From NCBI RefSeq assembly GCF_018294505.1, contig NC_057803.1, forward strand, positions 239,164,397-239,228,396: DNA of 64,000 nt. The letters run 5' to 3'. The notes beneath the pieces were generated by a model that worked only from the letters and a program-made list of their open reading frames with translations, ran no database searches and was not told the DNA's origin. Each line of letters begins with the position of its first letter. Within the stretch, counting starts at the first letter, position 1. Source of the stretch: Triticum aestivum. Lineage: Eukaryota; Streptophyta; Magnoliopsida; Poales; Poaceae. Of the stretch, positions 22,600 through 35,396 are shown in pieces. The position numbers and the translations under genes are program-made.

Positions 22600-25500
22600 T
22601 CACTTTTTCTTCACTTGTGTCCTTTTCTTATTGTGCCGTAACCATTCATAATCTTCATCGTTTAACAGGGTGCTTGGGTCAGCCCTGATTTTGAATGAAG
22701 GAATTTCATGAAACTTTTCATAATCTTCAGACATGTCTGTCTTTCCCTCCACTCCCACGATGTCTCTTTTTCCTGAAAGAACTATGTGGCGCTTTGGCTC
22801 ATCATATGATGTGTTTGCTTCCTTATCTTTTCTTTTTCTCGGTTTGGTGGACATGTCCACATAGAAAACCTGCACCACATCATTGGCTAGGACGAATGGT
22901 TCGTATGTTTACCCAAGATTGTTCAGATCCACTGTTGTCATTCTGTACTGTGGGTCTACCTGTACCCCACCTCCTGACAGATTGACCCATTTGCACTTAA
23001 ACAAAGGGACCTTAAAATCATGTCCATAGTCAAGTTCCCATATGTCCACTATGTAACCATAATATGTGTCCTTTCTCCTCTTGATTGCTGCATCAAAGTG
23101 GACACCGCTGTTTTGATTGGTGCTCTTTTGATCTTAGGCGATCGTGTAAAATGTATTCCCATTTATCTCGTATCCTTTGTAAGTCAATACAGTCGAAGAT
23201 GGTCCCCTGGACAATGAGTACAGCTCATCAGAAACAGTGTTGTCACCTTTGAGACGTGTTTCCAAACAACTGCCGAAAGTCCTGATGTGTTCACATGTAA
23301 TCCAGTCGTCACACTGCTCTGGGTGTTTGGAGCGCAGACTATTCTTGTGTTCATCGACATACGGGGTCACCAAGGTAGAGTTCTGTAGAACTGTGTAGTG
23401 TGCTTCAGACCAAGAATGCCCCGTCCCTGCATATTATTGAGTCCCCTCCCAGCGTGCCTTTTCCAGTCAGTCTACCCTCATACCGTGTTTAGGGAGACCA
23501 ATCTTCTTAAGGCCAGGAATGAAGTCAACACAAAACCCAATGACATCTTCTGTTTGATGGCCCATGGAGATGCTTCCTTCTGGCCTAGCGCGGTTACAGA
23601 CATATTTCTTTAGGACTCCCACGAACCTCTCAAAGGGGAACATATTGTTTAGAAATACGGGGCCCAGAACGACAATCTCGTCGACTAGATGAACTAGGAC
23701 GTGCATCATGATATTGAAGAAGGATGGTGGGAACACCAGCTCGAAACTGACAATACATTGCGCCACATCACTCCTTAGCCTTGGTATGATTTTTTGATCG
23801 ATCACCTTCTGAGAGATTGCATTGAGGAATGCACATAGCTTCACAATGACTAATTGGACATTTTCCGGCAAAAGCCTCCTCAATGCAACCGGAAGCAGTT
23901 GCGTCATAATCACGTGGCAGTCATGAGACTTTAGGTTTTGAAACTTTTTCTTGGCCATATTTATTATTCCCTTTATATTCGACAAGAAGCTAGTCGAGAC
24001 CTTCATACCGAGCAGGCACTCAAAGAAGATTTACTTCTCTTCTTTGGTAAGAGCGTAGCTGGCAGGACCTTCATACTGCGTTGGAGGCATGCCTTCTTTT
24101 TCTTGCAAATGTTGCAGGTCCTCCCATGCCTCCGGTGTATCTTTTGTCTTCCCATACACGCCCAAGAAGCCTAGCAGGGTCACGCAAAGGTTCTTCATCA
24201 CGTGTATCACGTCGATTCAAGAGCGGACCTCTAGGTCTTTCCAGTAGGGTAGGTCCCAAAATATAGATTTCTTCTTCCACATGGGTGCGCGTCCCTTAGC
24301 GTCATTCGGAACAGATAGTCCGCCAGGACCCTTTCCAAAGTTTACGTGTAAATCATTGACCATAGCATGTACGTGATCATTGGTACGCATGGCGGTCTTC
24401 TTCCGGTGATCCGCCTTGCCTTTGAAATGCTTGCCTTTCTTTCGACATTGATGATTGGTCAGAAGAAATTGACGATGGCCCAGATACACATTCTTCCTGC
24501 ATTTGTCTAGGTATATACTTTCGGTGTCAGCTAAACAGTGCGTGCATGCGTGGTATCCCTTGTTTGTCTGTCCTGAAAGGTTACTGTGAGCGGGCCAATC
24601 GTTGATTGTTACAAATAGCAACGCGTGCAGGTTAAATTCCTCCTATTTGTTCTCATCCCACACATGTACACTGTTTCCATTCCACAACTGTAAAGGTTCT
24701 TCAACTAATGGCCTTAGGTACACATCAATGCCGTTGCTGGGTTACTTAGGGCCTTGGATGAGAACTAGCATCATAATGAACTTTCGCTTCATGCTCATCC
24801 AAGGAGTAATGTTATACATACATAGAGTCAGGGTCCAGGTGCTGTGATTGCTGCTCTGCTCCCCGAAAGGATTATTGCCATCCACGCTTAAACAAAACCA
24901 TATGTTCCCTGGGTCACCTGCAAACTCAACCCAGTACTTTCTCTTGATTTTTCTCTAGTGCGACCCGTCAGCGGGTGCTCTCAACTTCCCGTCTTTCTTA
25001 TGGTCCTCTCTGTGCCATCGCATCAACTTGGCATGCTCTTCGTTTCTGAATAGACGTTTCAACCATGGTTTTATAGGAGCATACCACATCACCTTCGCAG
25101 GAACCCTCTTCCTGGGGGGCTCGCCGTCAACATCACCAGGGTCATCTCGTCTGATCATATACCGCAATGCACCGCATACCGGGCATGCATTCAAATCCTT
25201 GTACGCACCGCGGTAGAGGATGCAGTCATTAGAGCATGCATGTATCTTCAGCACCTCCAATCCTAGAGGGTATACGACCTTCTTTGCTGCGTACGTACTG
25301 TCGGGCAATTCGTTATCCTTTGGAAGCTTCTTCTTCAATATTTTCAGTAGCTTCTCAAATCCTTTGTCAGGCACAACATTCTCTGCCTTCCACTGCAGCA
25401 ATTCCAGTACGGTACCGAGGTTTGTGTTGCCATCTTCGCAATTGGGGTACAACCCTTTTTTGTGATCCTCTAACATGCAATCGAACTTTAGCTTCTCCTT

Positions 25501-25905
25501 TTGACTTTCAAACTATCTCCTGGCATCAACAATGACCCGACGGAGATTATCATCATCGGGCACATCGTCTGGTTCCTCTTGATCTTCAGCAGCTTCCCCC
25601 ATTGCAGCATCACCGTATTCAGGGGGCACATAGTTGTCATCGTCCTCTTCTTCTTCGTTGTCTTCCATCATAATGTCTATTTCTCCGTGCTTGGTCCAAA
25701 CATTATAGTGTGGCATGAAACCCTTATAAAGTAGGTGGGTGTGAAGGATTTTCCGGTCTGAGTAATACTCCGTATTCCCACATATAGGGCATGGACAACA
25801 CATAAAACCATTTTGCTTGTTTGCCTTAGCCACTTCGAGAAAAATATGCACGCCCTTAATGTACTTGGAGGTGTGTCTGTCACCGTACATCCATTGCCTG
25901 TTCAT
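22600..25905 (-). pseudogene. TNP2-type CACTA transposase, broken
   Basis: Reading leftward from 25905 the domains follow the TNP2 order. A transposase-associated N-terminus (MNRQWMYGDRHTSKYIKGV, then the CPCPICGN cysteine motif) is followed by an acidic linker. Next come the Transposase_21 region (LKIHACSNDCILYRGAYK, CPVCGALRY), then its continuation (CTHCLADTES), a DUF4218-like part (HDCHVIMTQLLPVALRR, 24006-23467) and a DUF4216-like C-terminus ending at 22600. In-frame stops interrupt it at several places: just after 25513, near 24955, 24740, 24645, 24215 and 24028, and again between the last two parts. The intact family protein would be the transposase; this copy is dead. Breaks are mostly single substitutions, indicating slow decay. 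Confidence 0.85.
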
Positions 25906-26039
25906 CTGCGTGCGTTATATATAATTATGTGTGTCAAAAGCCATTACAGATTCACATGGATAGATAAGTGACCAAATTAATAGAAGTTCATCATCACATT
26001 AAAACCAAAGTACATACATAGTTCTCATTGAACAACATA

Positions 26040-26690
26040 TAGTTCTCCAGAGCATCTAATTAAACCATACATTGAAACTATGTAAAACCTTTCAATGCAA
26101 CAACAAATGCGATAATAATCGCAACCAACATAACAATTGATCCAACGAACTAATGATACCAAGCCTCGGTATGAATGTCATATTTTCTAATCTTTCTAAT
26201 CTTCAACCGCGTTGCATCCATCTTGATCTTGTGATCATCGACGACATCCGCAACATGCAACTCCAATATCATCTTCTCCTCCTCAATTTTTTTATTTTTC
26301 TCTTCAAGTAATTGTTTTCTTCTTCAACTAAATTTAACCTCTCGACAATAGGGTCGGTTGGAATTTCTAGTTCACATACCTCCTAGATAAATAAAATATA
26401 TGTCACGTTGGTCGTCATAAATGTCATAAACAATAAATGAACCAAATAGTTATAAAAGATAATGTATACCACATCTGAATCATAGCCAGGACGAGGGCCG
26501 ACGGGGGCGGATGCCAAAACCATCGCATTATATAATAACAAGCAATAATAAAAGTAAGAAAATTAGACAAGTATCTATCTAAAGTAATAAAAAAATTCAG
26601 AAAGAAGATAAGAACAAGAGGCTCACCATGGTGGTGCCGGCGACGAGATCGGCGCGGGCGATCGACGGCGGTTAAGACCGGGACGGGACA
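26040..26690 (-). pseudogene. Small CACTA second gene: coiled coil plus membrane segment, broken
   Basis: Read on the minus strand, a short proline/arginine-rich start (MSRPGLNRRRSPAP) at about 26690 ends at a GTGAGC donor. A second exon ends ...GYDSDV at a GTATAC donor near 26470. After the acceptor tttatctag a third exon begins (EVCELEIPTDPIVERLNL). It continues as a glutamate/lysine-rich coiled coil (EEEKMILELHVADVVDDH), then IRKYDIHTEAWY, and ends in a hydrophobic stretch (SIVMLVAIIIAFVVAL) that looks like a membrane anchor. One A appears missing in the lysine-rich part and a TAG follows HTEAWYH. I recall similar small ORFs in many Triticeae CACTA elements; their role is not known to me. 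Confidence 0.5.
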
Positions 26691-26914
26691 TGGCAGACCG
26701 CTAAACCTAGACAAATCTCGAGGAAAATGGAGCTTTGAGGTAGAGCTTCGAGAGGAGAAAGTGTAAATAGCGTGGCTCGGGCATTTCATCGAACACCTCA
26801 TGTGCATAGGAGATGAGCTAGAGCACCACAAAGCTCTGCCCTCACCCGCCAGAAAAAACAGAGCAGTATGGAGTGCTCTGCTCGTCGACGAGGGGGTATA
26901 TATAGCCACCTCAT

Positions 26915-27203
26915 TGGTTCCGGTTCGTGGCTGGTACTAGGACTAAACGCCACCCTTATGTCCCGGTTCCAGCCATGAACCGGGACCAATGGTTGTGGGC
27001 CAGGAGCGAGGACCATTGGTCTCGGTTCGTGCCTTGAACCGGGACAAATGGGTCCAGACGAACTGGGACAAATGTTCCACGAGGACCGGCCGGCCCCTAG
27101 GCACACGAACCGGGATGTATGCCCCCCATGGGTCCCTGTTCGTGACTAAACCGGGACTAATGGGCTGGCCAGGCGCCAACCAAAGCCCTATTTTCTACTA
27201 GTG
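26915..27203 (-). repeat. Right subterminal repeats and terminal inverted repeat of the CACTA element
   Basis: Several tcccggttcgtg/cacgaaccggga units and the terminal ctactagtg at 27195-27203. A TATA-like tatatata at about 26898 on the minus-strand side could drive leftward transcription of the small gene and transposase. Confidence 0.8.
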
Positions 27204-30200
27204 GGCCAACAGTTGCTGACATGGCTGCTTTCATGTGGGTCTGTTGTAGGTTTTACCACGGACGACACCCATTAGTAATAAGTCGAGCATCAGTTTTGAT
27301 CGGTCAACAACACTGATATTGGGCCCAGAAGATGCTTATGTGTTGCTTATATGTGGGACCATGCATTTTTTTGTGACAGTGAGCATTAGCAATAGTTATG
27401 ATGTTGGCGTTGGACTGGTCATTGACTCTGACATATGGGCCGAATGAGGTGCTGGCGTGGATGTTGGCAAGTGGGTCAATATTTGACACCTTCAAGTACT
27501 TTTTGCTGCTCTACAGGGGTAATCTTCACATATTCAAGTTCATTCAGCGCATCTGGCAGAAGATGTTTCGCAACTTCATGTTCTTGTTGTTGCTATACCA
27601 GGGCCTTCTTGACACCTTCAAGTTCTAGCTGCAGCCATTTCAGGGTCTTCTAGACAGGTTCAAGTTCTAGTTGTTGTTGCTGCTCTACCCGGGCCTTCTT
27701 GATGTTTGGGGTATGTGATGCCATTGGTTGGGGCCATTGCACGTCCAATCCCTTGGGCAATGGTATGCACTCGTGCGAGGTGGTGTTGTGCCTTGCACGA
27801 GGTCAGATGCGTGTGTGTGTGTGGGGGGGGGGTGATATTCCTACTTACACCAGCATATATGAACAACCCTGACAACACATATATAAACAACCCATGAACT
27901 CTAGGATTCGTACAATAGGATGCCAAGTTATGCAATTAGCTAGAATAATCCCCCAATGATTAGTAATATAATAAAAGGGCAACATCCAACCGTAGCCTTT
28001 TTTTGAAGACACAACATCGCACACCATTGCAGGACATTGACAACATCAAACATGTGTGTTTTACCACCCAGTTCATGTTTTAGGCACACATCTTCCTTGC
28101 GAGGCTTGTTGGGTGCCTTTTCCTTCTACCGTCACGTGCTTGACAAAATTCACGCTGCTCCACAACATGGTACGACGGTCCAGGAACAGGAACACGAAGA
28201 GGCACAGAAGAAAAGAGAGAGAAAATGACAGGAGCACCGGAGCGACGAAGAGACTTAAACAAAAAAGAACAAACACAACAAAGAATTTTCGACCACCCTC
28301 TGAATGTTGTTTCGAGTTACATGGATTGTCGTCATTATCAGAGAGATCCAGTTTCCCGGAAGGTGGAGTGACAAAGTCCACTTCCCATGCCATGGCAACA
28401 TTTTTTGCTCCCATGGCAGGGTTTTGGGCATATCCCGATGATAGCACTACAAATGGTGCTTTTACTGCCATGGCAACCAAATTCTTTGCCATAGCAATCC
28501 TTGGCCTAGCCTGGCCGCAGTGGTTGACGCAGGCATTCTCACTAGCGTGGCTGCCGAATTAGCTGTCATCTCTGCTGGTGGTGAAGTCGTGGCTCTATGG
28601 CCTATGTTTGTCATACTGCTAGTAACAAGGAGGTGTCCACGTCCATGCCCATGTGGCCCTTTACCGAGAAGTGCCTCCAGGTGGTGTTGCGGGCCATTGT
28701 GATGAAAGGCCTCTTAGATAAAAACTTAGTCAAGGAAGTTGTCGTCGCCTTAATCGACAAGTCCACCACTGTCATGAAGTTGGCGGATCACCTTGTCATA
28801 CGCCTCGAGCCCACACACCGAAGCACCAGGCTAACCCCACCCTCACCGGCCTCCATGGGGATGACCTCTTCAATGCCCTGGTAGCCCTACGGCAGCCATC
28901 GTAACGCCAAAAAATATCTGCCTCAAGGTTGCGCTCGGCAACGGCAGGAGGAAAGCAAAGCGAGAGGAGCCTGGGGTGCGCCGCACCAAACGGTGTCGTA
29001 AAAATGAACTTGTAGGAAAACACAATCGTCTTAAGGAAAAGACCAAAAGCCCATGTAGAACACCGACTCGGGAGGCCTCGATGCGCACAAGCTGGGCAAT
29101 GTCCCCGGGAATCACCTTATCGGGTAGTTCCGGTGACCCGGGTATGTTAAACGGCGAGATAAATGCAGTGCAACCAACACTCACACCCCAAGCCGAGTCG
29201 CATCGGCCGAGAGAAACATCCCGACACAGAGCGATTAAATCAACCCTAGAAGTGGTGATCACGTCCACGTGCCTAGACTATTGTCGTTGCGACCCCTGGT
29301 TGGATGGCCCTCAAGGTTAGCTGGACCAACATCGTGATCCCCGATTGGATGGTGATTGTGTCCTGGAGTAGGGGCACTTCACATGTCAACTCCCGGCCAA
29401 GTGGGTCGTGTCAAGGACCCCCTCTGCCTATTCTATTCTCGGCCACTTCAGGTAGCCATGATGCATACAAGGAAGATTTCACAAGACTGGGCATACAAGA
29501 TGATGCCTTACCTGTACTGGTGTAGCTGGCTAGGACTCTTGTTATCCTAGACCTTCGTTACATCATACAAAACAAGGTCGGGCTAGTTGATAGATCATTA
29601 GAAACATACACAGCATTCTCATGGTAGACACATGTACACTATACTATACCCCCAATACAATAAACACAAGTAGGGTGTAGGGTATTATCTCTTCAAGAGA
29701 GCCAGAACCTAGGTGAAATCTTGAGTCCTTGTTACCATTGTTTCAAATGCCTAGCTTAGAATCCCTACCCCGAGATCTGCCAAATTTGGCACCATTAATG
29801 GTGGCCCATACATGTCCTCCTAGGTGATCGCTGTGGTGGCATGAGAATTTAGATCGGCCCTGGTGCGATCTATGTGCCGGAATGGATCTTCGTGTTCGGC
29901 AATGACATCTTCATCGCATACTCTACTAGTCACCTCGGCCAAGTCGAGGACCACACCCATGTCAGATTTATCAGATATCAATGAGTGTGTTCATCAACAT
30001 CAACTTTGATCTCAACCAAGATCATGGAAAAATTTGTCCAGGGAGGTCCGGGGCTCAACATCAACATCGCCCACGCGCGATAGTGTAGAATTTTCTAGTT
30101 TGGTTGTCCCTGCCTCCTCGGGCATCGCTTTGACAATTCCTTTGGAGGGATTGTGAGGACTTGAGCCTACAAAAACCTTGTAAAATTTTACATGTTTTCG

Positions 30201-30204
30201 GTAG
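27204..30204. other. Unassigned DNA, no gene recognised
   Basis: The first 500 bases contain loose repeats of ccttcttgacaccttcaagttct (27480-27700). Frames at 28597-28884 (plus) and 28870-29268 (minus) are open but match nothing I know. The 28350-28520 stretch repeats ccatggcaa words. A GT/G run lies at 27811-27832. The DNA could be the inside of the LTR element whose LTR follows, or older decayed sequence. Confidence 0.4.
27811..27832. repeat. (GT)6 plus G10 simple repeat
   Basis: gtgtgtgtgtgt followed by ten or more G. Confidence 0.9.
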
Positions 30205-31457
30205 TGTCATGCGTACGACGATCTATGGGACCAGCAAAGGCCCCTTTGTGGTTTGACCGGGCAGATCAACAAGAACAAAGAGGAGAATCAACAATCTACG
30301 TGAGAGTCTTACCCAGGTTCAGGTCGCTGTGAAGGGTAAAACGCTACTCCTACTTTTATTGTATTGGATGTGGTGAGCTCAAGTATAAGGAGCACAGCTT
30401 GCCGGCCAGGTGCATGGGTAGTGCAGCTATGTGTGTACTTGAACAAAGTGTCAACCTTTGTAAGGGTAGCAATGGGCCTCCTTTTATAGATGAAGGGGTC
30501 ACCATAGATGCAAAACAATCTTTACACGAGGTAAATAGTAGCTACAATGCCAAGTACCTAACTCTGATGGGTTTGGACAAATCCATTAAATGCGCCATGA
30601 GGTGTCGCATTGGTGAAGCTTGCTGTCAAGGGTTGTCTCTCCTTCTATGCTATTTCCCTCCTACCTCTTATTATCTTCACACGCCTCCAAGACGGGTGTC
30701 ATTAAAGTTGTGTCTTCGGCTGTGAGCTGCCACGTGCCCAAACAAAAAGCACACGAAACAACCTGCCTACTTGTCACCTACTTGACAAGCGACTGATGTC
30801 TTGCTGAGGTCGAGCGGTGGACAAGTTGTGGGAGCTTGCCGGCATGGAGCTTGCCGGGTCTTCACTTGCCGTCAAGTAGCTTGTCGGCAACCAAAGTCTT
30901 GTTCTTCAATAGTAAGCTAGTACTCCCTCCGTTCCGAATTACTTGTCGCAGGTATGGATGTATCTAGATGTATTTTAGTTCTAGATACATCCATTTCTGC
31001 GACGAGTAATTTGGAATGGAGGGAGTACTTCTCAATGACCTATCTTGAGGTCTTCTTCATAGTATTCTACACCAAGTCTTGAGTCTTGTTCAGAGTAGTC
31101 CTTTGGCAAGTCCTGTTGTCGGAAGGCTACAACTGCCTGTGCACAAGTCAGGTTATTAAGGTACCCATGTCTTGGTACACTGACAGGAGCCCCCGGGCCT
31201 GGGGCACACATCCATGCTACGTGTTGTTGGGCTAGGCCCTAACAATGCACAGGCACGCATGGCTGAGGATAACTGCTGTAATATTCTCTTTTACCATGCC
31301 CCCATGACGCGCATTAAATGCAGAACATGGGAGAGGAGGATTGAAATGGTGGTCAATGGTAGTGCGCCTGAAAAAGTGCACCCACGTAGGACACTCAAGA
31401 GCAAGCTCCTGTGCCTTCCCCATAAAAAGGAAACCGCGAGGGTTGCTGCTCACTTAC
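30205..31457 (-). repeat. LTR-like remnant, related to the fragment at 46.2-47.4 kb
   Basis: On the minus strand it has a TATA box (CTATAAAAGGAGGCCC, around 30477-30487) and a conserved leader block (ttacccaggttcagg on plus, 30311-30325). Both features recur at the same spacing in the fragment at 46234. Words such as cattaaatgcg and cttgccgg are also shared. The left boundary TGTCATGCG at 30205 is uncertain, and the right side is cut by the Athila LTR at 31458. Confidence 0.5.
30923..31025. mobile_element. Stowaway (Tc1/Mariner) MITE
   Basis: 103 bases with terminal inverted repeats CTCCCTCCGTTCCGAATTAC and the matching reverse complement. TA dinucleotides at 30921-30922 and 31026-31027 are the target duplication. 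The whole element folds into a hairpin and encodes nothing; it depends on a mariner transposase from elsewhere. Confidence 0.95.
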
Positions 31458-33107
31458 TGATGTCTACTACACAACCTTTCTTCTTGTAGACTCGTGTTGG
31501 GCCTCCAATGGTAGAATTTTCTAGGCCAGTAGAAAATTTCCTTCAAGTGGATGACCTAAGGTTTATAAATCCGTGGGAGGCGTAGGATGAAGATGGTATC
31601 TCTCAAACAACACTGCAACCAAATAACAAAGAATCACTTGTTTCCCCAACACACCGAATACAATGGTAAATTGTATAGGTGCACTAGTTCTGCGAAGAGA
31701 TGGTGATACAAATGTAATATGGATGGTAGATATAGGTTTTTGTAATCTGAAAATATAAAAACTACAAGGTAACTAGTAACAAAAGTGAGCAAAAACGGTA
31801 TTGCAATGCTTGAAAACAAGGCCTAGGGTTCATAATATCACTAGTGCAAAGTCTCTCAACAATGATAACATAAATAAATAATATGGTAATCCCTCAATGT
31901 GCGACAAAGAGTCACTCCAAAGTTCCTATCGCGGAGAACATAAGTTGAAATTGCTTGTACGGTATGAAACCACCTCAAAGTTATTCTTCCCGATCAATCT
32001 ATTGAGCCATCCCTATAAGTTTCACAAACATCCCTAGAGTTTGTAGTAAAATAACACCATATGAAAACACATCAATCAACCCTAATGTCATCAATATACT
32101 CCAATGTCACCACAAGTACCGGTGGGTCAATTATATGATATGCATCAAACAACTTCAGATTCATAATATTCAATCCAACACAAAGAACCTCAAAGACTGC
32201 CCCAACATTTCTACCGGAGAAACAAGGACGAAAACATGCATCAACCCCTACGCATAGATTACCCCAATGTCACCTCAGGAATCCGCGAGTCGAGTGCCAA
32301 AACATACATCAAGTGAATCAATAGAATACCCCATTGTCACCACGGGTATCCCATGCAAGACATACATCAAGTGTTCTCAAATCCATAATAGTATTCAATC
32401 TGATAATAGTGAAACCTCAAAGGTAAAACTCAATTCATCACAAGAAGGTAGAGGGGGAGAAACACCCTATGATACAACTATAGTAACAACACTCACGGTA
32501 CATCAAGATCGTGCCAAGTCAAGAACACGAGAGAGAGAGAGAGCAAACACATAGCTACTTGTACATACCCTAAACCCCGAGGGTGAACTACTCCCTCCTC
32601 GTCATGGAGACTGCCGGAATGATGAAGATGGCCTCTAGTGATAATTTTCCCCTCCGACAGGGTGCCAGAATGGGCTCCCAATTGGTTTTTCGTGGCAACA
32701 GAGGCTTTCGGTGGTGGAACTTCCAATCTAGGTTTCTTTTCAGAGGTTTCTATATTTATAGGATTTTTTTGGCGTCGGTCTCATGTCAGGGGGGTTCCCG
32801 AGGAGTCCACAAGCCAGGGGGCGAGCCCAACCCTCCAGGGCGCGCCCTGAGGGCTTGTGGGCTCCTCGGGACTCTTCTAGTCCATCTCTGGTGCTTTGGG
32901 GATCTCTTTTGGTCCATAAAAGATCATCGTAAATTTTCAGCCCATTCCGAGAACTTTTATTTCTGCACACAAAAGACACCACGGTAGTTCTGCTGAAAAC
33001 AACATCAATCTGGGTTATTTCTAATAAAATCATACCAAAACGATATAAAATTGTTGCAAACATGGCATGAATACTTCATAAATTATAGATACATTGGAGA
33101 TGTATCA
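31458..33107 (-). repeat. 3' LTR of Athila copy 2
   Basis: On the minus strand starts TGATACATCTCCAATG and ends GTAGTAGACATCA, 1650 bases. A GC-rich imperfect palindrome (gagtccacaagccaggg to cttgtgggctcctcgg) lies at about 32797-32872. A (GA) run is at about 32530-32545. The sequence beyond the first 25 bases is clearly different from the LTR of copy 1. Confidence 0.8.
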
Positions 33108-33126
33108 GCATCCCCAAGCTTAATTC
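33108..33126 (-). other. Polypurine tract of Athila copy 2
   Basis: On the minus strand ggaattaagcttggggatg lies directly before the 3' LTR, the same tract as in copy 1 (17962-17980). Confidence 0.7.
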
Positions 33127-34445
33127 CTGCTCGTGCTCGAGTAGGTAATTGATAAAAGAAAGTATTTATGAAATGTGAATGCTACCTAACATATTTATCA
33201 ATGTAATCTTATTTATTGTTGCATGAATGTTTAGATCCATAAGATTCAAAAGAAAAAGTTTAATATTGACATAAACACAATAATACTTCAAGAACACTAA
33301 TAAAGCAATCATGTCTTCTCAAAATATCATGGCCAAAGAAAGTTATCCCTACAAAATCATATAGCCTGGCTACGCTATATCTTCATCACACAAAATATTT
33401 CATCATGCACAACCCCGATGACAAGCCAAGCAATTGTTTCATACTTTTATTGTTCTCAAGCCTTTTCAACTTCCATGCAATACATGAGCGTGAGGAGGTT
33501 GAATAGAATATGGTGGAGGTTGTGAGGAGAAGACAAAAAGGATAAAGTCTCACATCAACTAGGTGTATTAACGTGATATGGAGATGCCCATCAAAAGATA
33601 TCAATGTGAGTTAGTAGGGATTGCCATGTAATGGATGCACTAGAGCTATAAGTGTATGAAAGCTCAAAAAGAAACTAAATGGGTGTGCATCCAACTCGCT
33701 TGTTCACGAAGACCTAGGGCAATTTGAGGAAGCTCATCATTGGAATATACAAGCCAAGTTCTATAATGAAAATTCCCCACTAGTATATGAATGTGACAAC
33801 ATAGGAGACTCTATATCATGAAGAACATGGTGCTACTTTGAAGCACAAGTGTGGTAAAAGGATAGTAACATTGTCCCTTCTCTCTTTTTCTCTCATTTCT
33901 TTATTTTCTCTTTTTTTTGTTTGGACTATTTTGCCTCTTTTTTTATTTTGGGCTCTTTGGACTCTTTTCATTTTTTAAGTCTGGAGTCTCATCCCAACTT
34001 GTGAGGGAATTATAGCTTCCATCATCCTTTCCTCACCTGGGACAATGTTCTAATAATGATGATCATCACACTTTTATTTTCTTACAAATCAAGAATTACA
34101 ACTCGATACTAGAACAAAGATATGACTATATATGAATGCCTCCGGTGGTGTACAGGGATGTGTAATGATCAAGAGTGACATGTATAAAAAATATGAACGG
34201 TGGCCAAGCCACAAATACTATGCCAACTACATGCTCATGCAAAGCAATGTGACAATGATGGTATGTGTCATAATAAATGGAACGGTGGAAGTTGCGTGGT
34301 AATATATCTCGGAATGGCTATGGAAATGCCATAATATGTAGGTGTGGTGGCTCTTTTGAGGAAGGATATATGGTGGGTGTAATGCAGCTGCAAAAATTGC
34401 GCGGTACTAGAGAAGCTACACTACTAGAAAAAGGGCTATAGATGG

Positions 34446-34918
34446 GATTGACACTAATGGCGCACCAGACAAGCGGTGCGCCATTAGTATATACTAATGG
34501 CGCACCACCTTCTGATACGCCATTAGAGCTGAAACTACTAATGGCGCACCTGGCCCAGGGTGCGCCATTAGTATCAAATTTTTTTGAACTAGTGCGCCTG
34601 TCCAAACATACTAATGGCGCATCCAGACAAAGTGCGCCATTACTAGTTGTAACTAGTAATGGCGCACCTGTCGGAAAGTGTGCCACTAATGTTATTTTTT
34701 TATTATATTTTTTATTCCTTTTTTTTTGCAAAACTACTAATGGCGCACTGTTCGACCGTGCGCCATTACTAGTTTAAACTAGTAATGGCACACTGTGGAA
34801 CAGCGCGCCATTAGTATGTTTTTTTTTTGCAAAACTACTAATGGCGCACCACTAGAAGGTGCGCCATTAGTAACCTGGATTACTAATGGCGCATTTAGAG
34901 TTGGTGCGCCATTAGTAA
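34446..34918. repeat. Left subterminal repeats of the CACTA element
   Basis: About a dozen units of actaatggcgcacc, alternately direct and inverted, forming short palindromes with variable centres of 6-20 bases. Such arrays bind the CACTA accessory protein in studied elements. Confidence 0.85.
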
Positions 34919-35396
34919 GTGGGCAGCAGCAAGATATTTTGGACAGCCTCTCCTACCCACACTCACTTTCTCCCCACTTCATTCTCTCCACCTCCTCCTT
35001 GTCTTGGGTGCCTCCTCTTTTTCACCTCATTTCCACCATAGATTCATTCAATTTAAGTGGTTAAATTACCTTGTTTTGATAGGTAAGTAAGGGGGGAAGC
35101 TATATTTATGTTGTTCTCCCTACAACAATGTGCACATGCACTTTTTATGGCCTAGCTAGATCTATGTATGTTCGTGGTGTTGCATATGTTTGTGGTGTTG
35201 CATATGTGTTTGTGTTTGGAGGTGTACCGGTATTTGAAATGCGATAGTTGCCAATATTTTGCTGGAATGTTGATTCATTTCTGTTTCGGTGAGAATTTTG
35301 GCATTAAGCATTCTTTTTGGTCCTATTTTTAGGGAAAGTCATGCCAAATTTTTTCTTGGTTCTAAAATATCGTTTTGCTCTACCCCGCAGGCGACC

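Larger units (their letters stand above)
20883..27203 (-). mobile_element. Decayed CACTA (En/Spm) DNA transposon
   Basis: The right end reads ttttctactagtg at 27191-27203, the reverse complement of a CACTAGTAGAAAA terminal repeat. Subterminal repeats of the ggtcccggttggtggcaccaaccggga type lie at both ends (20883-21117 and about 26915-27180). The interior holds a broken TNP2-type transposase and a small second gene, both on the minus strand. No matching CACTA terminus is visible on the left, so that end is truncated or highly diverged and the left limit given here is the first subterminal repeat. TNP2 binds and cuts CACTA ends in intact elements; this copy cannot make one. Confidence 0.8.

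Noticed and set aside
29860..29990. Faint resemblance to a reverse transcriptase YxDD region
   Set aside because: Only a few residues agree, the catalytic pair is missing and the frame is interrupted.
34446..34918. Regularly spaced short palindromic repeats resembling a CRISPR array
   Set aside because: Units alternate orientation, spacers vary widely in length, and the array sits at a CACTA terminus in plant DNA.
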